Shown here piece by piece: positions 57,094 to 64,000 of a DNA stretch of 64,000 nucleotides. The DNA comes from Rubrivivax sp. (GTDB taxonomy: Bacteria; Pseudomonadota; Gammaproteobacteria; Burkholderiales; Burkholderiaceae_C). The DNA is taken from assembly GCA_016719535.1 (NCBI GenBank), contig JADJYX010000041.1, positions 1-64,000 of the forward strand. The letters run 5' to 3'. Under the pieces are notes generated by a model that had not been told where the DNA came from, did no database searches, and saw only the letters and a program-made list of their open reading frames with translations. A program made the position numbers and the translations under genes. Position 1 is the first letter of the stretch. Each line of letters starts with the position of its first letter.

Positions 57094-57587
57094 GCCTGGC
57101 TCCTGACGATGTGCACGATATCGGCCGCGGCCACCTTCTGCTGGCCCGACGCCACCTTGATCGCCGCGCGCACGCGGTTGTAGGTGCCGCAGCGGCAGAT
57201 GTTGGTCATCGCCTGGTCGATGTCGGCGTCGCTGGGCCGAGGCTTGTCCTTCAGCAGCGCCGCCGCGGCCATGATCATGCCGCTCTGGCAGTAGCCGCAC
57301 TGCGGCACGTCCAGCTGCGCCCAGGCCTTCTGCACCGGGTGCGAGCCGTCGGCCGACAGGCCCTCGATGGTGGTGATCTTCTGGTTCGCCTGGATCGACG
57401 CCGCCGGCATGACGCAGGAGCGCACCGGCGCGCCGTCGATGTGCACCGTGCAGGAGCCGCACTGCGCGATGCCGCAGCCGTATTTGGTGCCGGTCAGGCC
57501 GAGCTGCTCGCGCAACACCCACAGCAAGGGGGTGTCGGCCTCGGCCTCGTAATCCATGGCCTTGCCGTTGACGTTCAATCGGGGCAT
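57090..57587 (-). CDS. iorA: Molybdenum hydroxylase [2Fe-2S] subunit (IorA)
   Basis: The 165-residue protein carries two [2Fe-2S] clusters: the plant-type site YGCGIAQCGSCTVHIDG with a later C in VRSCVMPA, and the helical one QCGYCQSGMIM with NICRCGTYNRVRAAI. It is the electron-transfer subunit of xanthine-dehydrogenase-like enzymes. It is the first gene of the series iorA-iorB-soxXYZA; the 108 bases upstream contain the probable promoter. Confidence 0.92.
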   Translation of the reverse strand: MPRLNVNGKAMDYEAEADTPLLWVLREQLGLTGTKYGCGIAQCGSCTVHIDGAPVRSCVMPAASIQANQKITTIEGLSADGSHPVQKAWAQLDVPQCGYCQSGMIMAAAALLKDKPRPSDADIDQAMTNICRCGTYNRVRAAIKVASGQQKVAAADIVHIVRSQA

Positions 57588-57695
57588 CGCGTCGGCTCCT
57601 GGCGTTGGTCGAAGGCGCGATGATGGGCAGAAAACAATCCCTGCGGGCAGGGTGGGAATGTTCGAGGGTTTGCCCTGACGCGGATCGGCGCCCGC

Positions 57696-58907
57696 TCAGC
57701 CGCGCAGCTTGGCCACCCGCGCCCCGCGCAACCGGTAGGCATCGGGCATGCCCGAACCCAGCAGCGGCCGCAGGTACAGGCGGAAGGCGTCGGTGACGTC
57801 GGTGCCGCTGGCGGTGATGAATTCGTCTTCCATCGTGCGCGTCTTGCCGGCCACCGCGTCCAGCGGCACCAGTTCGTAGTCGGCCGAATAGAAGCCGGTG
57901 CGCTTGATGGCCACCGAGCCGCTGCGGTCGCCCCAGAGCGCGAATTGCACCGCCTTCTCGCCGACCTCGCGCGCCTCGCGCTGGTCGACGTCGCTGACGC
58001 AGCCGACGAAGCTGCGCTGCAGGTAGCCGAAGGTGTCGCCGCGCACGCGCTTGATCTTCAGCTTGTCGCGGATCTGATCGCACAGCAGATCGGCCAGTGC
58101 GCCGGTGCCCGACAGCTGCACGTTGCCATGCGCGTCGCGTTCGAGGTCCTTCGCCAGCTGCTCGACCACCGACTGGCCGCTGGCATCGTGGATGCCTTCG
58201 CTGACCGCGATCACGCAGCGGCCATGGCGCTCGTGCACGGCCTTCACGTCGGCCAGGAAGCGCCCGAGCTCGAAGATACGCTCGGGCACATAGATCAGGT
58301 GCGGGCCGTCGTCGGGAAATTTCTTGCCCAGCGCCGAGGCCGCCGTCAGGAAGCCCGCATGCCGGCCCATCACCACGCCCACGTAGACACCGGGCAGTGC
58401 GGCGTTGTCGAGGTTGGCGCCGGCAAAGGCCTGGGCGACGAAGCGCGCGGCGCTGGGGAAGCCCGGCGTGTGGTCGTTGCCGACGAGGTCGTTGTCGATG
58501 GTCTTCGGGATGTGGATGCAGCGCAGCGGGTAGCCGGCCTGGCGCGCCTCGTCGTCGACGATGCGCGTGGTGTCGGCCGAGTCGTTGCCGCCGATGTTGA
58601 AAAAATGCTCGATCTGATGCGCGCGCAGCACCTCGAACATGGCGCGACAGTAGGCCAGGTCGGGCTTGTCGCGCGTGCTGCCCAGCGCCGCCGCGGGCGT
58701 GCCGGCCACCAGTTCGAGGTTGTGGCTGGTTTCCTGCGTGAGGTCGAGAAAGTCCTCGTTGACCACGCCGCGCACGCCGTGGCGCGCACCATAGACGCGC
58801 GTCACCTCGCGAAAGCGCCGCGCCTCCAGCACGACGCCGACGAGTGACTGGTTGATGACCGCGGTGGGGCCGCCGCCCTGGGCGACGAGGATCTTGCCGG
58901 ACGACAT
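57696..58907 (-). CDS. 6-phosphofructokinase, probably PPi-dependent
   Basis: The 403-residue enzyme phosphorylates fructose 6-phosphate. It starts ILVAQGGGPTAVINQSLVGVV, has FNIGGNDSADT (phosphoryl-donor loop) and IPKTIDNDLVGNDHTPGF (substrate and PPi motif), then GVVMGRHAGFLTAASAL, HLIYVPERIF, and RGDTFGYLQRS. The PKTIDND motif and the bulky residue in place of the small glycine of ATP enzymes (GGND rather than GGDG) suggest pyrophosphate as donor, as in other betaproteobacteria. A strong AGGAGG lies upstream of the ATG at 58907. It is divergent from the aldehyde dehydrogenase. Confidence 0.87.
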   Translation of the reverse strand: MSSGKILVAQGGGPTAVINQSLVGVVLEARRFREVTRVYGARHGVRGVVNEDFLDLTQETSHNLELVAGTPAAALGSTRDKPDLAYCRAMFEVLRAHQIEHFFNIGGNDSADTTRIVDDEARQAGYPLRCIHIPKTIDNDLVGNDHTPGFPSAARFVAQAFAGANLDNAALPGVYVGVVMGRHAGFLTAASALGKKFPDDGPHLIYVPERIFELGRFLADVKAVHERHGRCVIAVSEGIHDASGQSVVEQLAKDLERDAHGNVQLSGTGALADLLCDQIRDKLKIKRVRGDTFGYLQRSFVGCVSDVDQREAREVGEKAVQFALWGDRSGSVAIKRTGFYSADYELVPLDAVAGKTRTMEDEFITASGTDVTDAFRLYLRPLLGSGMPDAYRLRGARVAKLRG

Positions 58908-59032
58908 CGAAGGACCTCCTGGGGGTGGCGGGCGCCCACTGCCGGGCACCCTCTCTAAATGCATTCTGCGCCGGCGAAGCCAGCGACGGGCCGACCTATG
59001 ATGCTGCGTTGATCCGCCTTCGAGGTCCAGCC

Positions 59033-60469
59033 ATGAGTGCCGTCCTGCACATCGAGCCACCCGAGCATGCGCTCGCCCTGCGCGCCGCCTTCGATCGCCT
59101 GGCGGCCGGCTTCGAGGCCGAGCGCGACCCCAGCCACGCGGTGCGCACCGACCGCCTGCGCCGGCTCGAGGCCATGCTCGAAGGCATGGCGCCGGCGATG
59201 ATCGACGCCATCGCGGCCGATTTCGGCCACCGCCCGGCGCAGGTCACGCGGCTGGCCGACATCGTGCCGGTGCAACTGGCCGCGCGCCACGCGCGCAAGC
59301 ACCTGGCCGGCTGGATGAAGACGCGGCGCATGCCCACCGGGCTGATCCACCGCCCGGGCCACAACCGCCTGATGCGCCAGCCGCTGGGCGTGGTCGGCAT
59401 CGTCAGCCCCTGGAACTACCCGGGCATGCTGGCGCTGGCGCCGGCGATCGCGGCGCTGGCCGCGGGCAACCGCGTGATGATCAAGCCCTCCGAGATCGGC
59501 CCGCGCTTTTCGGACCTGCTGCGCGAGCAGGTGGGCCTGAGCTTCTCGGCCGACGAGATGGTGGTGGTGACGGGCGACGCCGAACTCGGCCGCGCCTTCG
59601 TCTCGCTGCCCTTCCACCACCTGCTGTTCACCGGCTCCACCGCGGTCGGCCGCCAGGTGGCGATGGCCGCGGCGGCCAACCTGACGCCGGTGACGCTGGA
59701 GCTCGGCGGCAAGTCGCCGGCCATCCTGGGCGCCGGCTGCGACCTGCCCACCAGCGTGCAGCGGCTGTTGTTCGGCAAGCTGCTCAATGCCGGCCAGACC
59801 TGCATCGCGCCCGACTATGTGGCCGTGCCTCGCGCACAGCTCGACGCCTTCATCGCCGCCATGCGCGCGGCCCATGCGCGGCAATATCCGACGGTGGCCA
59901 CCAACCCCGACTACACCAGCATCGCCACCGAGCGCCACTACCGCCGGCTGCTGGCGCTGCTGGACGAGGCGCGCGCTGCCGGCGCACGCGTGCTGGGCCT
60001 GCACGACGAAGGGCCGTCGGACGCCACGCGCAAGCTGCCGCTGCACCTGGTGCTCGGCGCCCCCGACGGCCTGCGCGTGATGCGCGAGGAGATCTTCGGC
60101 CCCATCCTGCCGGTGCTGGCCTACGAGCGCATCGACGACGTCATCGCCCACGTCAACCGGCACGACCGGCCGCTGGCGCTGTACTGGTTCGGCAGCGACG
60201 CCACCGAGCGCGAACATGTGCTGCGCCAGACGCTGGCCGGCGGCGTGACGGTCAACGACACGCTGATGCACATCAGCCAGGAAGACCTGCCCTTCGGCGG
60301 CGTGGGTGCCAGCGGCATGGGTGCCTACCACGGCGAGTGGGGCTTCCGCACCTTCAGCAAGGAGACCGGCGTCTATCACCAGAGCGCCTTCAGCGGCGTC
60401 AAGCTGCTGTACCCGCCCTTCGGTGCCACCTTCGACCGCTTGCTGGCCTTCATGCAGCGCCTGGGCTGA
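59033..60469 (+). CDS. Aldehyde dehydrogenase (coniferyl aldehyde dehydrogenase-like)
   Basis: The 478-residue NAD(P) enzyme has the family SPWNYPGMLALAPAIAALAAGN, FTGSTAVGRQVAMAAA, the catalytic glutamate in ELGGKSPAIL (near 222), and the nucleophile in NAGQTC (near 256). EEIFGPILPVLAY and FGGVGASGMGAYHG are also normal. The short length, no N-terminal extension and membrane-friendly tail are those of class III/coniferyl aldehyde dehydrogenases, which accept a range of aromatic or aliphatic aldehydes. ATG 59033 follows a TATGAT -10-like hexamer by 30 bases. SirB follows six bases downstream. Confidence 0.9.
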   Translation: MSAVLHIEPPEHALALRAAFDRLAAGFEAERDPSHAVRTDRLRRLEAMLEGMAPAMIDAIAADFGHRPAQVTRLADIVPVQLAARHARKHLAGWMKTRRMPTGLIHRPGHNRLMRQPLGVVGIVSPWNYPGMLALAPAIAALAAGNRVMIKPSEIGPRFSDLLREQVGLSFSADEMVVVTGDAELGRAFVSLPFHHLLFTGSTAVGRQVAMAAAANLTPVTLELGGKSPAILGAGCDLPTSVQRLLFGKLLNAGQTCIAPDYVAVPRAQLDAFIAAMRAAHARQYPTVATNPDYTSIATERHYRRLLALLDEARAAGARVLGLHDEGPSDATRKLPLHLVLGAPDGLRVMREEIFGPILPVLAYERIDDVIAHVNRHDRPLALYWFGSDATEREHVLRQTLAGGVTVNDTLMHISQEDLPFGGVGASGMGAYHGEWGFRTFSKETGVYHQSAFSGVKLLYPPFGATFDRLLAFMQRLG

Positions 60470-60475
60470 AGGGCG

Positions 60476-60868
60476 ATGTCGCCGGAAGCCTACACCCTGC
60501 TGCGCCACCTGCACCGGCTGTGCGCGGTGCTGTCGATCGTTGGCTTCGGTGCGCGCTGGCTGGGCGTGATGGCCGGCCAGGCGTGGACGCAGCGCCGCCT
60601 GACCAAGTCGCTGCCACACGTGATCGACACGGTGCTGCTGCTGTCGGCGCTGGCGATGGCCTTCGGCGCCGCCATCAGCCCCGCCGACGCGCCCTGGCTG
60701 CTGACGAAGATCGTGCTGTTGCTGGTCTATATCGGGCTGGGCATGGTGGCGCTGCGCCCGGCACGGCCGGCGGCGCAGCGCGTGCTGGCCGGGGTGGCCG
60801 CGCTGGCGGTCTTCGGCCACATCGTGGCGGTGGCCATCACCAAGCAGCCGCTGGGACTGCTGGGCTGA
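60476..60868 (+). CDS. SirB-family membrane protein
   Basis: The 130-residue protein has four hydrophobic segments and matches SirB2: YTLLRHLHRLCAVLSIVGF, RRLTKSLPHVIDTVLLLSALAM and WLLTKIVLLLVYIGLGMVAL, separated by short loops. The family is found in many proteobacteria and its role is unknown. The conserved histidines in the first and second helices could bind a metal or haem. It starts six bases after the aldehyde dehydrogenase and ends 13 before the enolase-family gene. Confidence 0.85.
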   Translation: MSPEAYTLLRHLHRLCAVLSIVGFGARWLGVMAGQAWTQRRLTKSLPHVIDTVLLLSALAMAFGAAISPADAPWLLTKIVLLLVYIGLGMVALRPARPAAQRVLAGVAALAVFGHIVAVAITKQPLGLLG

Positions 60869-60881
60869 GACGCGAAGACCG

Positions 60882-62027
60882 ATGAAGATCACCGACATCC
60901 GCATCCATGTGCTGAAGAGCCCGCTGGCCGAGCCCTTCGCGTTCTCGCAGGGCTGGGTGCGCCAGCGCAGCGCCACGCTGGTGGAGGTGCTGACCGACGA
61001 CGGCCTGGCCGGCTGGGGCGAGGCCTTCGCGCAGGGGCTGGAGCCGCCGGAGATCGCTGCGGCGGCGATCGAGCATGCACTGAAACCGCTGCTGCTGGGC
61101 GCCGACCCGCGCCACACCGAGGTGCTGTGGCACCGCATGTACCACGCCACGCGCGACTATGGCCGCAAGGGTTCGGTGGTGGCGGCCCTCAGCGCGGTCG
61201 ACATCGCGCTGTGGGACCTGACGGGCAAGGCCGCCAATGCACCCATTCACCAGCTGCTGGGCGGCGCGTTTCGCACCCGCGTGCAGCCCTATGCCACCGG
61301 CTTCTACCGCACCCGCGGCCAGGGCGAGGCGGCGCGGCTGGCGGACGAAGCCCTGCGCCACCACGAGGCCGGTTTCCGGCTGATGAAGGTGAAGCTGGGC
61401 TATGGCGTCGACGACGACATCGAATGCATGGCCGCCATCCACCGCGCCATCGAGGGCCGCGGCGTCACGCTGATGATCGACACCAACCATGCCTATGGCC
61501 GCGCCGAGGCGCTGCGCCTGGGCCGCGCGCTGGCCGACTTCGACCTGCGCTGGTACGAGGAGCCGGTGGTGCCCGAGGACCTGGCGGGCTACGCCGAGCT
61601 GCGCCGCCAGTTGCCGATGCCGATCGCCGGCGGCGAGAACGAGCACACGCTGTACGGCTTTCGCGAGCTGTTCGCGGCTGGTGCGGTGGACGTGGCGCAG
61701 CCCGACGTCGGCTCCTGCGGCGGCATCACCGCGATGCGCCACATCGTGGCGCTGGCGCAGGCGCATGGCGTGGCGGTCAACCCGCATGTGTGGGGATCGG
61801 CTGTCGCGCAGGCGGCGTCGCTGCAGGTGATCGCGGCGCTGCCGGTGGCGCACCATTCGCTGTTCGCGCAGCAGCCGGTGCTGGAATACGACCGCTCGTC
61901 GCATCCCTTCCGCCAGCAGCTGATCACGCGGCCGATCGGGCTGCAGGACGGCTGGGTGCACATCCCCGACGGACCCGGGCTGGGCATCGAGGTCGACCGG
62001 GCGGTGGTCGAACGGTATCGCGCCTAG
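60882..62027 (+). CDS. Enolase-superfamily enzyme (mandelate racemase group)
   Basis: The 381-residue protein has the N-terminal capping domain and the C-terminal barrel with KxK bases K169 and K171 (MKVKLG), metal ligands D200 (IDTNHAY), E226 (YEEPV) and E252 (GGENEH), and H302 (NPHVWG). These are the mandelate racemase/galactonate dehydratase type sites, so it probably dehydrates or epimerises an acid sugar or related carboxylate. The substrate is not clear. It ends overlapping the MarR gene on the other strand by four bases. Confidence 0.87.
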   Translation: MKITDIRIHVLKSPLAEPFAFSQGWVRQRSATLVEVLTDDGLAGWGEAFAQGLEPPEIAAAAIEHALKPLLLGADPRHTEVLWHRMYHATRDYGRKGSVVAALSAVDIALWDLTGKAANAPIHQLLGGAFRTRVQPYATGFYRTRGQGEAARLADEALRHHEAGFRLMKVKLGYGVDDDIECMAAIHRAIEGRGVTLMIDTNHAYGRAEALRLGRALADFDLRWYEEPVVPEDLAGYAELRRQLPMPIAGGENEHTLYGFRELFAAGAVDVAQPDVGSCGGITAMRHIVALAQAHGVAVNPHVWGSAVAQAASLQVIAALPVAHHSLFAQQPVLEYDRSSHPFRQQLITRPIGLQDGWVHIPDGPGLGIEVDRAVVERYRA

Positions 62028-62464
62028 CCTTGTCGATGCAGCGTCCGCGCCCGCTGCAGCAGCTTGTCCAGGGCACGGTCGAGCACCGCGCGCTCCGCCT
62101 CGTCCAGCGCCTCCAGCAGGTAGGCCTCGCGCGCCAGCACCATCGGCTGCAGCTGGCGCAGCAGCGCACGGCCGGCCGGCAGCAGTTGCACGATGACGTG
62201 GCGGCGGTCGCGCTCGTCGGGCTGGCGCTCGACCAGGCCGCGCGCCTGCAGGCTGCGCAGCGCGCGGCTGGCCTGCATCTTGTCGAGGGTGGTGAGCTGC
62301 GCCGCCTCGGCCGCCTGCACGCGGCCGGCACCACCCAGCGTGGCCAGCAACCGCCATTCGTCGCGCGAGAGTTCGAAACGCTGGTGGTAGACGGCGGCCA
62401 TCGAGCGGCTCACCGCATCGGCCAGCAGCGCCAGTCGGTAGGGCAGAAACTGCTGCAGCTGCAT
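62024..62464 (-). CDS. MarR-family transcriptional regulator
   Basis: The 146-residue protein has the winged helix-turn-helix of MarR regulators: YHQRFELSRDEWRLLATLGG, QLTTLDKMQASRALRSLQARGLVER, and the wing DERDRRHVIVQLLPAGRALL. It is likely a repressor responding to a small aromatic or phenolic compound. An inverted repeat lies directly upstream of its start codon, which suggests autoregulation. It is convergent with the enolase-superfamily gene. Confidence 0.9.
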   Translation of the reverse strand: MQLQQFLPYRLALLADAVSRSMAAVYHQRFELSRDEWRLLATLGGAGRVQAAEAAQLTTLDKMQASRALRSLQARGLVERQPDERDRRHVIVQLLPAGRALLRQLQPMVLAREAYLLEALDEAERAVLDRALDKLLQRARTLHRQG

Positions 62465-62469
62465 GCGCC

Positions 62470-62491
62470 TATCGTAACGGATGTGACGATA
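62470..62491. promoter_or_regulatory. Inverted repeat upstream of marR-type gene
   Basis: TATCGT and ACGATA flank a 10-base spacer (perfect arms of six). It lies 6-27 bases before the ATG at 62464, the usual place for a MarR operator. Its sequence is A+T-richer than the surroundings. Autorepression is inference. Confidence 0.45.
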
Positions 62492-62504
62492 AGGGTGGCT
62501 GTGT

Positions 62505-63878
62505 TCAGAATTCCAGCACCTCGGTCTGCAGTCCCTTGTCGGCCAGCGCCAGGCGCACCTTCTCGGCGTCCTGCGCGGAGGTGAAGGGCCAGAAGACGGC
62601 GCGCCATTGTCTGCCGGCCGGCAGCTGTTCGACGCGCATCGGCAGGGCCTGGAACAGCGCCACGGCCCGCAACTGCGCCGTGGCGCGGTCGGCGCGCCGC
62701 TGGTCCAGCGGTGCGGTCACCAGTGCCCAGGCCCTGGCCTCGCCGCGCGCCGACGACTGGCGCCGCAGGTCGCGGCCGCTGCGGCGCAGTTCCTGGCGCT
62801 CGGCATCGGCCAGACGCGGCACGAGCGGTTCGAGCGCGATGCGGCCGCGCAGCGGTGCTGCGTCGGGCGGCGGCGCCACCGCAAGCCGCGTGGGCATGCG
62901 CGCGCCGGCTGGCCCGGTGCTGGCCGCGGTGGTCATCGCCCCCTCGGGCGGCTCGTCCACCGCGGGCGCGCTGCCGGGGTCTGCCGCGGCCGGCGACGAT
63001 GCGGCCGGCACAGCCGCCAGCGCGGTGGCACTGGCGCCGCCGCGCAGCCCGGGCCGTGCGGCCAGCGGCAGCAGCACTGCCGTCAGCAGCACCATCGCCA
63101 AGGCGCCGGCGCCTGCCAGGCGCGGCCGGCTCCAATGCCTGGGCCCGAGGATGGCGCCTCGTGCGCCGGGCGCCAGCAGCAGGCGGCGTCGCTCGTCGCC
63201 GACGCCGATGGCGGCGGTGATGAGATGCAGTTCGGTTTCGGGCGCGCCGTCGTCGCTGCGTCGGCGCTGCGGGTCGAGCGCCACCCGCCGGTGGGGCGCA
63301 TCGGCAGCCAGCGGGAGGTGACCGACGCCATGTGCCGCGGCCCAGCGCGCCACGCGCCGCGGGCGCAGCGGCTCGATGAAGTCCTCGCTGAACAGGGCGC
63401 GAAAGGGATCGTGCCCGCGCAGCCGTCGCCACCAAGTGAGCGGGTGCCAGCTTCGCGGCCGCGGCGGCAGCGTCGACAGCAAGGGGGCTGCGGCCGGCAT
63501 CGCGCCGGCGGGCGCCGCGGGTGCGTCGGCGGCCGGCAGCGCCGGTGGCGGTGAAGGGTCGACTGCCCCCTCCAGCGCCGCCGGCGACGGCTCCGCACCG
63601 CCGGCGCCTGGCGCCGGGGGCGTGGCGGTCTCGGTTTCGGGCGCTTCGATGGCCAGTTCCACGGCCGCCTCGGGTGCCGGATTGACGGGCAGCGGCAGCC
63701 CCGCGACCGCCGGGCCCGGCGGCGCCAGCACGACGGCGCCGTGCACGGCAAAGGGCAGGCTGACCACGCCCACGCTGTGGACCTGGTCGGCGCTGATGCG
63801 CGTGGCCAGCGGGTGGCGGTTGTGCCAGGCCACCACGCGTGCGACCACCTGATCGTCGCGTTCGAGCTCGGACTGCAT
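62505..63878 (-). CDS. Single-pass membrane protein with SPOR-like C-terminus
   Basis: The 457-residue protein starts MQSELERDDQVVARVVAWHN, has a long proline/alanine-rich region (about 70-150), then WHPLTWWRRLRGHDPFRALFSE, a membrane segment near 265-290 (AGAGALAMVLLTAVLLPLA), and a C-terminal SPOR-like stretch (MRVEQLPAGRQWRAVFWPF, then AEKVRLALADKGLQTEVLEF). SPOR domains bind denuded peptidoglycan. No close family was recognised. The start at 63878 is provisional, since the same frame continues upstream to 63941. Confidence 0.55.
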   Translation of the reverse strand: MQSELERDDQVVARVVAWHNRHPLATRISADQVHSVGVVSLPFAVHGAVVLAPPGPAVAGLPLPVNPAPEAAVELAIEAPETETATPPAPGAGGAEPSPAALEGAVDPSPPPALPAADAPAAPAGAMPAAAPLLSTLPPRPRSWHPLTWWRRLRGHDPFRALFSEDFIEPLRPRRVARWAAAHGVGHLPLAADAPHRRVALDPQRRRSDDGAPETELHLITAAIGVGDERRRLLLAPGARGAILGPRHWSRPRLAGAGALAMVLLTAVLLPLAARPGLRGGASATALAAVPAASSPAAADPGSAPAVDEPPEGAMTTAASTGPAGARMPTRLAVAPPPDAAPLRGRIALEPLVPRLADAERQELRRSGRDLRRQSSARGEARAWALVTAPLDQRRADRATAQLRAVALFQALPMRVEQLPAGRQWRAVFWPFTSAQDAEKVRLALADKGLQTEVLEF

Positions 63879-64000
63879 CGCCCGATTGTTCGCGGCGCAC
63901 GCGCCGGCGTTGGCCGGAACAGCGCCACGATCGCCCCCCATTTGCGGACCGCCCCTTGCCCGGCCCGGGGTCCGCTCAGGGCCGGGCCCGGCAGGGCTCG
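63879..64000. other. Window end without assigned gene
   Basis: The last 122 bases contain no complete gene. They probably hold the promoter or first codons of the SPOR-like gene and part of a neighbour beyond the window. A CCGGGCC-rich inverted segment lies at 63959-63992. Confidence 0.3.

Overview
The window is about 70% GC, densely packed, and its products (sodium/solute, Feo, Nrt/Nas, Ccm system I, Sox and Ior proteins) are of the kind found in Burkholderiales, probably a Rubrivivax/Leptothrix/Comamonadaceae-like betaproteobacterium. This placement is an inference from gene content and protein style, not from a marker gene. No rRNA, tRNA or CRISPR array was seen.

Region 1 to 8.4 kb reads as a run of genes all broken by small indels: a chemoreceptor, an MmgE/PrpD protein, two LysR regulators, an Mrr endonuclease with its middle missing, a TumE/TumA toxin pair, a TctC-type binding protein, a PdxA-like dehydrogenase and a YlcI/YnfO-RelE toxin pair. 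The indels become rarer from left to right and stop near 8.4 kb, so a poor consensus at a contig end is at least as likely as real gene decay.

8.5 to 17.8 kb holds intact genes: a CoA-transferase/acyl-CoA dehydrogenase pair, rlmB, a sodium/solute symporter, a feoA-feoB operon with a small ferredoxin-like leader gene and a Fur-like site, then a DUF433/DUF5615 toxin module directly followed by an orphan CRISPR adaptation remnant (cas4, an internally deleted cas1, cas2).

17.9 to 26.8 kb is a probable single functional unit: a MalT-like LuxR regulator, a hydantoinase/oxoprolinase, a DUF917 protein, a TonB-dependent receptor and an NCS1 permease. Together they give an outer-membrane to cytoplasm route for an unknown, probably ring-shaped nitrogen compound.

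27.9 to 39.1 kb is nitrate assimilation: nrtABD and nasR on the minus strand, nirB-nirD-nasA-cobA on the plus strand. Both transcription units carry the same leader design: a sigma-54-type promoter, two hexaloop hairpins of the ANTAR target type, and an intrinsic terminator that overlaps the second hairpin. The nasR product has the matching nitrate-sensing and ANTAR domains.

39 to 51.4 kb holds a zinc-site diguanylate cyclase, cysK, a fragment of an ABC permease, a Pat-like acetyltransferase, and the cytochrome c maturation genes ccmABCDEFGH with ccmI divergent. 51.3 to 57.6 kb runs on the minus strand: an MgtE-like transporter, DUF1415, and a tight iorA-iorB-soxX-soxY-soxZ-soxA series without soxB or soxCD. 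57.7 to 64 kb has a PPi-type phosphofructokinase, an aldehyde dehydrogenase, SirB, an enolase-superfamily enzyme, a MarR regulator and a SPOR-like membrane protein.
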